Positions 26,306 through 34,624 of a DNA stretch of 64,000 bases are shown here, piece by piece. The stretch is from contig CAWEDV010000003.1 in the NCBI GenBank assembly GCA_963807975.1, positions 124,001 to 188,000 on the forward strand. The letters are read 5' to 3'. How positions within the stretch are numbered: position 1 is the first letter of the stretch; every line of letters starts with the position of its first letter. The position numbers and the translations under genes are program-made. Under the pieces are notes generated by a model. It was not told the DNA's origin. It did not search any database and saw nothing but the letters and a program-made list of their open reading frames with translations. The stretch is from JAACFF01 sp963807975 (GTDB lineage: Bacteria; Chloroflexota; Anaerolineae; Promineifilales; Promineifilaceae).

Positions 26306-28633
26306 TCATGACTCCTCATCTAGAATAAACATCTTCACTTCATCCAACAAAACGTCTAGGTCGAATGGTCCGGTCATAAAATCTGCAGCGCCCAAAGCCA
26401 GCGCGCGAGCACGCTCGCTTATCTGGTACCCCTCATCAGAGGCAATGATCACCGGAATCGAAGCTGTTTCCGGCGTTTGCTTCAATGTTCGTAGAATAAC
26501 CGGTCCATCCATATCGGGCAGTCGCATACCCAGCAATATGAGCCCAGGCTGCTCTTCCCGGGCCAAAGCCAATCCTGTTTTACCCTCCACAGCGTGCAGC
26601 ACGTTGAAACCCTGCTCCTCCAGTGCTACCCGCAGCTCCTCTTGTTGCTGAAAATGATCTTCGATCATTAGCACTGTGCCACCAGCTTCTGCCGGTCCAA
26701 GCATAGTGGAAACTTTGCTCAACAATTGTATTCTGTCAACCGGTTTAGCCAAACCCTGAACCAGCCCCAGTTTTTCACCTTGAGGATCATCACCCAGAAT
26801 GGAGATCACCAGGATCGGAATATCCGCGGTCAAGGGGCTGGCGGCCATCTTGTTCGCCAATTCAAAACCATTCATTCCTGGCAGTTCTATATCCAAGGTG
26901 ATCAGATCAGGCAGGTCACTGCTTTTTTGCAGATACTCCCACGCAGCTTCCCCACTGCTTATTGTTTCTACAGAATAGCCCTCTTTCTCCAAAAGCGCGC
27001 GAATCAGCAAAGCGATGTCTTTCTCATCTTCAACGACCAGAATCATCCGCCCTTCAGGGGAGAACCGCACCTTTTCGATTATATCTTCGCCGGCTAAGCT
27101 TTCGCTGCCCGTCATCAGAGGTACCGTGAAAGCAAAAGTGGAACCAGCACCCAATTTACTATCTAAAGTGACCTCTCCCCCATGCATTTCGATAATGGTC
27201 TTGACAATATTCAGTCCTAAGCCCGTTCCCCCGATTTCCCGGGTCAGCTCGCTGTCCACACGGAAGAATCGGGTAAATAATTTCTGCTGATCTTCATCGG
27301 AAATACCAAATCCGTTGTCGGCGACAGAAAAGCGCACATAGGCGCCTGCCGCTTCTACTGCCAGACGGATATGTCCACCTGACTGTGTATATTTATAGGC
27401 ATTACTGACCAGGTTGGTTAACACCTGGATAATCCTGTCCCGATCCAGTTTTATCAGCGGCAAGCTTGGATCGACGACCACTTCAAGAGTTTGTGATTTC
27501 TCCTCGATCAGATGCTCCATGGTGGCCACGACGATGGTTATCATCTCTCCAACATCGGCTATCACCATCTTCAATTCCACACGTCCTGATTCAATACGCG
27601 AGATATCCAATAAATCATTGACCAGGGAAATCAACCTATCTGCATTCGATTCGACAATGCCCAAAAACTCTCGCTGGTCATTATTGATATCCCCAAAATC
27701 TTCGTCCAGGATCATCTCCGTGAACCCTTTGATCGACGTCAGCGGTGTTCGTAGTTCGTGGGAGACCATAGACACAAACTGGGTTTTCATTCGATCGACT
27801 TCCCGCTCATGGGTCACATCACGGAACACATAGAGCCGGCCCAGATATCGTCCATGCTTGCTCATGACGGGCCGGGAGCGTAGTTCTAGATCGCGCGCCT
27901 GCGGCCAACGCTGCGCCACAGGCTCTCGAATTTCCAACGCTTCATCAGGTGCCGTATCCGCCAGAAGCTCCAAAACTGTGGCGGGATCCTCGAAGATACG
28001 GCCGACCAATGGGATCATTTCCGACCAGTTGCGCCGTTTTATCTCGCTCTCCTCTATCCCAAAAAACTCAGTGAACTGTTGATCAATGTAGTCGAAAGTG
28101 CCATCAGGCTGCACAAAAGCAATGGCGTCAACGCTCGTATCAATGATGGCCCGGATCTCGCTGCGCCGTTTATCTGCTTCCTCGCGCTGGCGTTCCAGTT
28201 CCTGAACTGCCTCCGCTAAAGTTTCCTGCTGCATCTCTTCCGCCATCTTATTGGCCGAATCATCACGTATGAGTGCCGCATAGAAGTTTTCCCCACTATA
28301 CACAAACTTGCTTACATCCATTCGCAGGGGAAAGGTGGTGCCGTCCTTGCGCAGCCCAACATGCTCATGGTCAATACCCGCCGGCACATAGAACTTTGAT
28401 GGGGTATCCTGATCATCCACCGGCAGATCGGAGATAAGCAAACCAATTGCCTTACCATTCACCTCCACGGCGGGAAAACCAAATAACTGTGCGCAAGCAG
28501 GATTAGAGGAAACAATCAAGCCTGCATCATTAAGCAGAACCATGGCGTCAATGAAGCTGTTCAGAACGGCCTGGTACCATACTGTATCCTGGCCCACCTC
28601 GATATGGTTCATTGCTTCTGCTTGATTCTCCAT
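26306..28633 (-). CDS. PAS-containing hybrid histidine kinase with two receiver domains
   Basis: A 775-residue soluble sensor kinase. Domains in order: PAS 1 (about 15-125), a coiled coil (about 130-160), PAS 2 (about 160-275), HisKA with the phospho-His in VSHELRTPL (H292), HATPase (about 395-508; N box, DNGFGIS, GGTGLGL), receiver 1 (about 528-643; Asp581 and Lys630 intact) and receiver 2 (about 652-772). Receiver 2 has Gly702 where the phospho-acceptor Asp should be and Gly755 where the conserved Lys should be, so it cannot take phosphate normally. No membrane helix is seen. The ATG follows GGAGG by five bases. The gene heads a run with a receiver protein, a helicase and a lipoprotein. Confidence 0.93.
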   Translation of the reverse strand: MENQAEAMNHIEVGQDTVWYQAVLNSFIDAMVLLNDAGLIVSSNPACAQLFGFPAVEVNGKAIGLLISDLPVDDQDTPSKFYVPAGIDHEHVGLRKDGTTFPLRMDVSKFVYSGENFYAALIRDDSANKMAEEMQQETLAEAVQELERQREEADKRRSEIRAIIDTSVDAIAFVQPDGTFDYIDQQFTEFFGIEESEIKRRNWSEMIPLVGRIFEDPATVLELLADTAPDEALEIREPVAQRWPQARDLELRSRPVMSKHGRYLGRLYVFRDVTHEREVDRMKTQFVSMVSHELRTPLTSIKGFTEMILDEDFGDINNDQREFLGIVESNADRLISLVNDLLDISRIESGRVELKMVIADVGEMITIVVATMEHLIEEKSQTLEVVVDPSLPLIKLDRDRIIQVLTNLVSNAYKYTQSGGHIRLAVEAAGAYVRFSVADNGFGISDEDQQKLFTRFFRVDSELTREIGGTGLGLNIVKTIIEMHGGEVTLDSKLGAGSTFAFTVPLMTGSESLAGEDIIEKVRFSPEGRMILVVEDEKDIALLIRALLEKEGYSVETISSGEAAWEYLQKSSDLPDLITLDIELPGMNGFELANKMAASPLTADIPILVISILGDDPQGEKLGLVQGLAKPVDRIQLLSKVSTMLGPAEAGGTVLMIEDHFQQQEELRVALEEQGFNVLHAVEGKTGLALAREEQPGLILLGMRLPDMDGPVILRTLKQTPETASIPVIIASDEGYQISERARALALGAADFMTGPFDLDVLLDEVKMFILDEES

Positions 28634-28729
28634 CGATACCTCCTAGAGAACTATTTGGCCCGCCGACCCTGAGAGATTGTACCAAAAATATCTGCATCAA
28701 GGACAAGTAAGTATTCTAGGATGATTGGA

Positions 28730-28840
28730 TCAAGTCGGCAGGATGTCCGTGAGAATTAAAACAACAAGAGTAAGCACGATGAGATTAAGCATGACAAGCA
28801 AGAGGATAACCAACCACTGCCACATCCGCAGACCTTTCAT
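28730..28840 (-). CDS. 36-residue single-helix membrane peptide coupled to birA
   Basis: A short open frame whose ATG overlaps the birA stop as ATGA (28837-28840). The peptide starts MKGLRMWQW, with two basic residues, then has about 22 hydrophobic residues rich in Leu, Val and Ile, and ends TDILPT. Composition and charge fit one membrane helix with the N-terminus inside. The exact stop/start overlap and the clean helix argue for a real gene, but there is no homology evidence. Role unknown. Confidence 0.55.
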   Translation of the reverse strand: MKGLRMWQWLVILLLVMLNLIVLTLVVLILTDILPT

Positions 28841-29673
28841 AAAGCGGGACCTCGCAGCGAGACATCAGCCGCCATGACCGTATGCAGCTGCCCCTGGTCA
28901 TCCCGAACCAGGAGCTGACCCCATTCATCCGTATCTTCGGCTGTACCTTCCAGCATCGACGACTGCCCCGCAAAATAAACCTCTACCCGTTGGCCCAGCG
29001 TGACCAGGCGGCCATTCCACGCCTGCCGCGGGGATTCCCCACGGCAGGCTGCTTCATAATGCGTTTCCAGCCGCTGCAACAGCTCGCCAAAAAGAGCCAA
29101 GCGCGAGAAAGAATGACCTGCAGCCGCCATTAAGCTAATCGCCGGTGGCAACACGGGCGGAAGCTCATCCAAGGTCATATTAACATTGATGCCAATACCC
29201 AACACAGCATGCTCCAATCCGCCTTCCGTCGATATAGTACCCTCAAGCAAAATGCCACAAACTTTGGACCAGATGCCATTCTGCTCCAGAACCACGTCGT
29301 TGGGCCATTTTAGAGCAGCCTGCAATCCCGTTTCTTTTTCAATCGCTTCTGCCACCGACAAACCGGCCAGCATACTCAGCCAGGAAAGCTGGACCGCGGG
29401 CCAATTGGGGCGAAAAAGCACCGAGAAAAGCAGCGCACTATTCGGGGAAGCTGTCCAAATACGATCAAAACGGCCGCGCCCCTTCATCTGATGATCGGTC
29501 AGAACAACCGCACCTTCTGGTGATTCAGCCAGCCCTTCAGCCGCAACTTGTTTTTTGAGCAAATCATTGGTTGAACCGGTGCTTTCCAGATATTGGTAGG
29601 AGCAGCCAAGCCACTTTGTGTTTATTGCTGCTGCAACAGCGGTTTCGCTGAGTTCATTTTTCATACAAGCCAT
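28837..29673 (-). CDS. birA: Biotin--[acetyl-CoA-carboxylase] ligase
   Basis: This enzyme activates biotin with ATP and attaches it to the biotin carboxyl carrier protein, in the cytosol. The motif STNDLLK (about residues 33-39), the biotinyl-AMP loop KGRGRFDR (about 64-71) and KWPNDVVL (about 123-130) are intact. A C-terminal SH3-like domain follows (GQRVEVYF onward). The N-terminal DNA-binding domain of E. coli BirA is missing, so it is a class I ligase that does not repress biotin genes itself. The first ATG is at 29673; a second ATG three codons later is equally possible since neither has a clear ribosome site. Confidence 0.93.
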   Translation of the reverse strand: MACMKNELSETAVAAAINTKWLGCSYQYLESTGSTNDLLKKQVAAEGLAESPEGAVVLTDHQMKGRGRFDRIWTASPNSALLFSVLFRPNWPAVQLSWLSMLAGLSVAEAIEKETGLQAALKWPNDVVLEQNGIWSKVCGILLEGTISTEGGLEHAVLGIGINVNMTLDELPPVLPPAISLMAAAGHSFSRLALFGELLQRLETHYEAACRGESPRQAWNGRLVTLGQRVEVYFAGQSSMLEGTAEDTDEWGQLLVRDDQGQLHTVMAADVSLRGPAL

Positions 29674-29781
29674 CCACTACGGCCGATTCATGATCAAATA
29701 CAGGCCGATTTCTACAATTCATTATACCCCGCCCACCCCATCTCAGCCTAAGCAGTTTCTGAACTAAACATAACGAATTAG

Positions 29782-29809
29782 TTGACATAGTAAATTCTGC
29801 CCGTATAAT
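29782..29809 (+). promoter_or_regulatory. Consensus sigma-70 promoter of the S1-domain gene
   Basis: TTGACA (29782-29787) and TATAAT (29804-29809) both match consensus in all six positions, with a 16-bp spacer. The start codon lies about 58 nt past the expected start site. This should be a strong promoter. Confidence 0.85.
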
Positions 29810-29873
29810 AGCCAGAAGGGAATATTCACGCTTTATTCACGCCCACTCTTGGGAAGGAAGTATCGAAAGAATC

Positions 29874-30842
29874 ATGAGTAGGGAACAAACAGACACCGTG
29901 ACCCCTGTAGTGAAGGATGACGCATATTGGTCGGCTCTATTTCTGCAGGAAGAATTATTGACCATCGCTCCCCCCACAACGGATGAGCAGCAAACAATTG
30001 AAGATATCGAGCCATCCACTAATGGCTGTCCCATTGGCAGCAGTCCAACATGGCAGGTAGCACTAGAGGCTTTTGGATCGGATGCCACCCTGCGTCTGCC
30101 GGTCACCGGCTTCAATAAGGGCGGGCTGCTCGTATCCTGGCATGATCTGCAAGGTTTTGTACCGGCATCACAACTTGTTGATTTTCCGCTTCTTCATGTG
30201 GCCTATGAACGGCTGCGGGCTTTAGCCGCACTGCGCAACAAGACCCTTGATCTGAAAATCATTGAAGTTAACGCGCACAAAAATCGGCTGGTCTTATCTG
30301 AACGAGCCGCCTTGATCAAAGCTGATCAGAAAGTGGGTCTCTTACACAGCATCAGACCCCAGGATATCATTTCCGGCACCGTCACCAATCTGACCGATTT
30401 CGGCGCTTTTGTTGATTTAGGGGGCGTTGAGGGATTGATTCACATTTCCGAACTATCATGGAGCCGGGTCACCCATCCCAGCCAAATTGTGCAGCCGGGG
30501 CAGGCCGTGCAAGTTATCGTCCTCAACGTCAACCGCGAAAAAGAACGGGTGGGCTTGAGCCTCAAACGCCTGAAGCGCGATCCCTGGCACGCGGTTGAAG
30601 AACGCTACAAGCCGGGAGACCTCGTTACCGGGCAGGTCAGCAACATCGTCAACTTTGGCGCCTTTATCCTCTTGGAAAATGAACTAGAAGGCCTCATTCA
30701 TATCTCGGAATTGGCCGAGGGATCATTCCTACACCCGCGAAATGTCGTCAAACATGGGCAGGTTGTCCAGGCGCGTGTCATCAATGTAAATGGCCCCAAG
30801 AAAAAACTAGCACTCAGCCTTAGAGCCATCGACAACTCGTAG
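29874..30842 (+). CDS. S1 RNA-binding domain protein (ribosomal protein S1-like)
   Basis: A 322-residue RNA-binding protein with three S1-type OB-fold repeats. The first is divergent (about residues 72-145). The second and third are classic, with VTNLTDFGAFVDLG (about 170-183) and VSNIVNFGAFILLE (about 252-265), each followed by GLIHISEL. It is shorter than six-repeat E. coli S1 and matches the three- to four-repeat S1 forms of other phyla. It probably helps mRNA bind the 30S subunit. The acidic N-terminal 50 residues carry no motif. Its strong consensus promoter fits a translation role. Confidence 0.88.
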   Translation: MSREQTDTVTPVVKDDAYWSALFLQEELLTIAPPTTDEQQTIEDIEPSTNGCPIGSSPTWQVALEAFGSDATLRLPVTGFNKGGLLVSWHDLQGFVPASQLVDFPLLHVAYERLRALAALRNKTLDLKIIEVNAHKNRLVLSERAALIKADQKVGLLHSIRPQDIISGTVTNLTDFGAFVDLGGVEGLIHISELSWSRVTHPSQIVQPGQAVQVIVLNVNREKERVGLSLKRLKRDPWHAVEERYKPGDLVTGQVSNIVNFGAFILLENELEGLIHISELAEGSFLHPRNVVKHGQVVQARVINVNGPKKKLALSLRAIDNS

Positions 30843-30933
30843 CTCAGGCAAAAAAACCGCCCACTCCTCACCTGCAAATCGGGGTTCTACATGATCCCAA
30901 AAGACGTAGTGCAATCCGCCCACTAAAAGCGCA

Positions 30934-30962
30934 TTGATATAGCTCGGGCGAGCGAGTACAAT
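30934..30962 (+). promoter_or_regulatory. Promoter of ftsK
   Basis: TTGATA (30934-30939), a 17-bp spacer and TACAAT (30957-30962). Transcription would start near 30969, leaving a leader of about 38 nt before the ATG at 31007, or only 8 nt before the in-frame GTG at 30977. Confidence 0.65.
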
Positions 30963-31006
30963 GGAAAGCGTAGGCAGTGGATTCGCAGCCGCTGGTCGTT
31001 ACGCAC

Positions 31007-33199
31007 ATGGCCCGACAAAAATCAGCGTCAAATCGCTCCAAGCAGCCAAGTTCTCCACCCCCAACCTGGGATGAGAAGCTGATCAAAATGCTGCTGCCCT
31101 ACCGTTTGGAAATGGTAGGGCTAATCATGTTTGTTCTAGCCATGCTCACTCTCTTCGCCTTACTCGGATTTACCAGGTCTGAATGGCTGAATTGGTGGAC
31201 CAATCTCCTGGTCACCGCTTTAGGCTGGGGGGCCTATGCTTTGTCCCTCATCGCTGCCGCTGCCGGCATCTATCTGATCCTGCGCAAAGTCATCCAGCCC
31301 TATCATCTGCGACCTGCCCAGATTATAGCTCTAGAGCTTATGCTCTTACCGGCTCTGGCCTTGACCCACCAGATTTCCCAGGCAACCTTAGTCGAAGCAT
31401 ACGAAGGCCAGGCGGGTGGCATCGTGGGCTGGGCATTGTCAGAACCTTTGCTTGAATTCTTTGGTCCCTTCTTAACCGGTTTGTTCTATTTTGCCCTGTT
31501 CATCTGGGGCTTTTTCCTGCTCATTGGGCTGCGCTGGCACATGGTCCACCGCTTGCTTTGGCGTCTTTCTCACCGTGCCGGGAACTGGGCCGCTCAAGTC
31601 GCGCCCGAAAATCAGGAGGAGAGAGCGGCAGAAAATCAGGTGCATCCGCCACCGGCTTTGCCGGTCCGGCAGCCACCACCAACGCTTACGCCTATTTCTC
31701 CCCAGGCTGAGCCATCCATGCGTCGTGACCGGCGCCTGCCGCCTTTGAGTCTGCTGGAAAAAGGGACGCGTGCCAAAATCGACGATGAAGAGGTAACGCG
31801 CAAGAAGGAAATCATTGAAAACACATTGGCCGATTTCGGGATTCCCGCTGAAGTTACCCAGATCCGCCGTGGTCCAGCCGTCACCCAATATGGCGTACTG
31901 CCCGGCTATATCGAACGCACCGGGCCCGATGGCGACGTAAAAAAGAGCAAAGTACGTATCGGGCAGATCGCCTCCCTGCGGCGAGATTTAGCCTTGGCCC
32001 TGGCAGCCCCCCGCTTACGAATCCAGGCCCCCATCCCGGGTCGGGGGGTTGTTGGTATCGAAGTACCGAATGATGAAGTAAATCTCGTTCGCCTGCGCGA
32101 CGTCATTGAATCAGAAGAATTCGTCAAGATGAAAACCCCTTTGGCTGTGGGTTTAGGACGCAATGTTTCCGGAGAACCGGAAGCGATCGATCTGGCAAAA
32201 CTACCCCACCTACTCATCGCCGGTACAACCGGATCGGGCAAGTCGATTTGCATAAATGCCTTTGTCTCTAGCCTCGTCTTCAACAATGCGCCCGAACAGT
32301 TGAAGATCATCATGATCGACCCCAAGAAAGTTGAATTAATCCGCTTCAACGGGCTTCCACACCTGATTGGCAAGGTAGAAGTTGATGCTGATCGCGCCGT
32401 AGGCGTCCTGCGCTGGCTAACGGCCGAAATGGACCGGCGCTACGAGATGTTTGCCAAGCTAGGTGCCCGCAACCTCAACGGCTACAGTCGTCGCCTTCGC
32501 GAGCAGGAACTGGAAGCTCTACCCATGCCCCATATCGCCGTTTTTATCGACGAGCTTGCAGACCTCATGTACATGTACCCGGGAGATGTTGAGCGCACCC
32601 TCTGCCGTCTGGCGCAGATGGCCCGCGCCACCGGCATTCATCTTGTCGTGGCCACGCAGCGTCCATCGACCGATGTCATCACCGGCCTGATCAAAGCCAA
32701 CTTCCCCGCCCGACTCTCCTTTGCCGTTGCCTCCGGAACCGATTCGCGCGTCATTCTCGATTCCATCGGCGCCGAGCAGCTCCTGGGCCGTGGGGATATG
32801 CTCTTTCTCGGTCCCGATGCCAGCGGACCCATGCGTATACAGGGCATATTCGTCACCGATACGGAAGTAGAGCAGGTGGTCATCTTTTGGCAGAAAATGA
32901 GGCCCAATCACACCCCAGGTGATCCACCTTGGGAGACACTTATTGCCAAACATGCCCTGCTCGACGAAACCGATACGCTGCTGGAAGCGGCCATAGAACT
33001 GGCCAAGAAAAACGACCATCTCTCTGCCTCATTTCTCCAGCGCCGGCTGCGCCTTGGATATCCACGGGCAGCCCGTTTGATGGAACATTTACACGAGATG
33101 GGGCTCGTCGATGATCCCAAGAGCGGGGGCAAAACACGCAAGACCTATACCGACGAAGATGATAATCCCCTGGATCGCATTCTGACCGATCGCGAATAG
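31007..33199 (+). CDS. ftsK: DNA translocase FtsK/SpoIIIE
   Basis: A 730-residue septal DNA pump that clears chromosomes at division. Four hydrophobic segments near the N-terminus (about residues 28-180) anchor it. A Pro-rich linker follows (about 205-240). The motor domain has the Walker A GTTGSGKS (about 406-413), the DPKKVELIRFN segment and a Walker B region VFIDELADLM. The C-terminal gamma domain (SASFLQRRLRLGYPRAARL) should read the KOPS-like polarity sites. All domains are intact. The start is uncertain: ATG at 31007 or an in-frame GTG at 30977, neither with a ribosome site. Confidence 0.94.
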   Translation: MARQKSASNRSKQPSSPPPTWDEKLIKMLLPYRLEMVGLIMFVLAMLTLFALLGFTRSEWLNWWTNLLVTALGWGAYALSLIAAAAGIYLILRKVIQPYHLRPAQIIALELMLLPALALTHQISQATLVEAYEGQAGGIVGWALSEPLLEFFGPFLTGLFYFALFIWGFFLLIGLRWHMVHRLLWRLSHRAGNWAAQVAPENQEERAAENQVHPPPALPVRQPPPTLTPISPQAEPSMRRDRRLPPLSLLEKGTRAKIDDEEVTRKKEIIENTLADFGIPAEVTQIRRGPAVTQYGVLPGYIERTGPDGDVKKSKVRIGQIASLRRDLALALAAPRLRIQAPIPGRGVVGIEVPNDEVNLVRLRDVIESEEFVKMKTPLAVGLGRNVSGEPEAIDLAKLPHLLIAGTTGSGKSICINAFVSSLVFNNAPEQLKIIMIDPKKVELIRFNGLPHLIGKVEVDADRAVGVLRWLTAEMDRRYEMFAKLGARNLNGYSRRLREQELEALPMPHIAVFIDELADLMYMYPGDVERTLCRLAQMARATGIHLVVATQRPSTDVITGLIKANFPARLSFAVASGTDSRVILDSIGAEQLLGRGDMLFLGPDASGPMRIQGIFVTDTEVEQVVIFWQKMRPNHTPGDPPWETLIAKHALLDETDTLLEAAIELAKKNDHLSASFLQRRLRLGYPRAARLMEHLHEMGLVDDPKSGGKTRKTYTDEDDNPLDRILTDRE

Positions 33200-33342
33200 G
33201 AATTTTCAATTACGCTATTGCCAGCAACGAATTTACCGGATCTGATACTGCTGTTTGCAGCCGCTTCAAAGAGATCATGGATTCCGCACTGTGGGAAATA
33301 TGGTCTTTGCGGCAAAGGCGCCTAATATGATCGCTAAAATAC

Positions 33343-33372
33343 TTGTCACATTAGGGGGTGTCACGGGATAAT
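33343..33372 (+). promoter_or_regulatory. Possible promoter of the channel gene
   Basis: TTGTCA (33343-33348) and GATAAT (33367-33372) are 18 bp apart, in the 260-bp spacer between ftsK and the channel gene. The rest of this spacer shows no other structure that I recognise. Confidence 0.4.
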
Positions 33373-33459
33373 TTAAAGATCCAATGAAATTTACATATCA
33401 GCGTGGGCTCTTTGGTCAAGGATTGGGCCCATTGGACTGATATTATGAAGGGTTTTTAG

Positions 33460-34575
33460 TTGCCTATGCGTCATCATATCGTGGGGTTTTTAGGAATCTG
33501 CATATTGTTTGTCACAGCCGGGCTTTTCTCGGCAAACCCATCCTATGCATCCAATCCCCAACAAGAACAAGAACGTACCATACGGGTCGTCACTAAAATA
33601 ATCGAGCCCTTTGTCATCAAGGACAGCGAGCGCCTCACCGGTTTCAGCATCGATCTCTGGAAAGAGATTTCTTTGCTCACAGGCATCCCTTTTGAATTCA
33701 TTGTAGTGGATACGGTGAACGGGCAGTTAGATGCGCTAAGCACTGGGGAAGCGGATGTTGCCATCGCCGCCATTAGCATGACCCCGGCGCGCGAAGAAGA
33801 TTTCGACTTCGCTTATCCATATTATATTGCCGGGCTGCAAATCATGACTACCGGTAAGCCCAAGTCGACTCTGGCCAGTCTGCTCTCTTTTCTCTTTACT
33901 TCCCGCTTTTTGATTGGCATTGGCGCATTCATGTTCATCTTGATTATTATTGGTCATATTGTGTGGCTTGTGGAGCGCAAAAGTAATCCCGACTTCCCCC
34001 AATCTTATGTAAATGGAATATGGGAAGGGTTATGGTGGGCTGCGGCAACTGTGACCACCGTTGGCTATGGTGACAGAACTGTCAAGGATAAATGGGGCCG
34101 GCTTATTGGTCTCTTGTGGATGTTCGCCGGCTTGTTTCTCATCGCCAATTTCACCGCTTATGTCACCGCAGAAGTAACCGTCTCGCGCCTCGAAACCGAT
34201 ATTTCCGATGTTGATGATCTGCGCGGCAAACAGGTTATCACCCTTTCTGGCACGACCTCGGCTCAATATCTGAATGAGGAGCGTATTCCCTATCGCAGTG
34301 TTACCACCACCGAAGAGGCGTTCATTTTATTAGAAAGTGGTGCCGCTGAGGCTATCGTCTACGATGCGCCGGTTCTACAATACCATATAGCCACATCCAA
34401 TAATTCACAGCTAGAATTGGTAGGCTCCCCTTTTAATACCGAATTCTATGGTATCGCCTTGCCCCCAGAAAGCCCTTATGAAGAAATCATCAATCATGCC
34501 ATTCTCGAAATCAAAGAGAACGGCACATATGAAGAACTTTTAACAAAATGGTATCTTATAGATACAAACCAATAA
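33460..34575 (+). CDS. GluR0-like ligand-gated potassium channel
   Basis: A 371-residue protein with a signal peptide (residues 1-30). A periplasmic-binding-protein lobe (40-135) is split by an ion-channel insert: M1 (about 150-170), a pore loop with selectivity filter TTVGYGD (199-205) and M2 (about 213-237). The second binding lobe follows (245-365). This order (lobe, M1-P-M2, lobe) and the potassium-type filter match the prokaryotic ionotropic glutamate receptor GluR0. The first lobe has the SMTPAREEDFDF ligand-binding segment. The ligand is probably an amino acid. The third helix of eukaryotic receptors is absent. It is a single gene; FabF follows by 49 bp. Confidence 0.9.
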   Translation: MPMRHHIVGFLGICILFVTAGLFSANPSYASNPQQEQERTIRVVTKIIEPFVIKDSERLTGFSIDLWKEISLLTGIPFEFIVVDTVNGQLDALSTGEADVAIAAISMTPAREEDFDFAYPYYIAGLQIMTTGKPKSTLASLLSFLFTSRFLIGIGAFMFILIIIGHIVWLVERKSNPDFPQSYVNGIWEGLWWAAATVTTVGYGDRTVKDKWGRLIGLLWMFAGLFLIANFTAYVTAEVTVSRLETDISDVDDLRGKQVITLSGTTSAQYLNEERIPYRSVTTTEEAFILLESGAAEAIVYDAPVLQYHIATSNNSQLELVGSPFNTEFYGIALPPESPYEEIINHAILEIKENGTYEELLTKWYLIDTNQ

Positions 34576-34624
34576 ACTATCTTATGCCTAACAACAAACC
34601 CCAATTAGGTGAGGAGGAGCAGCG

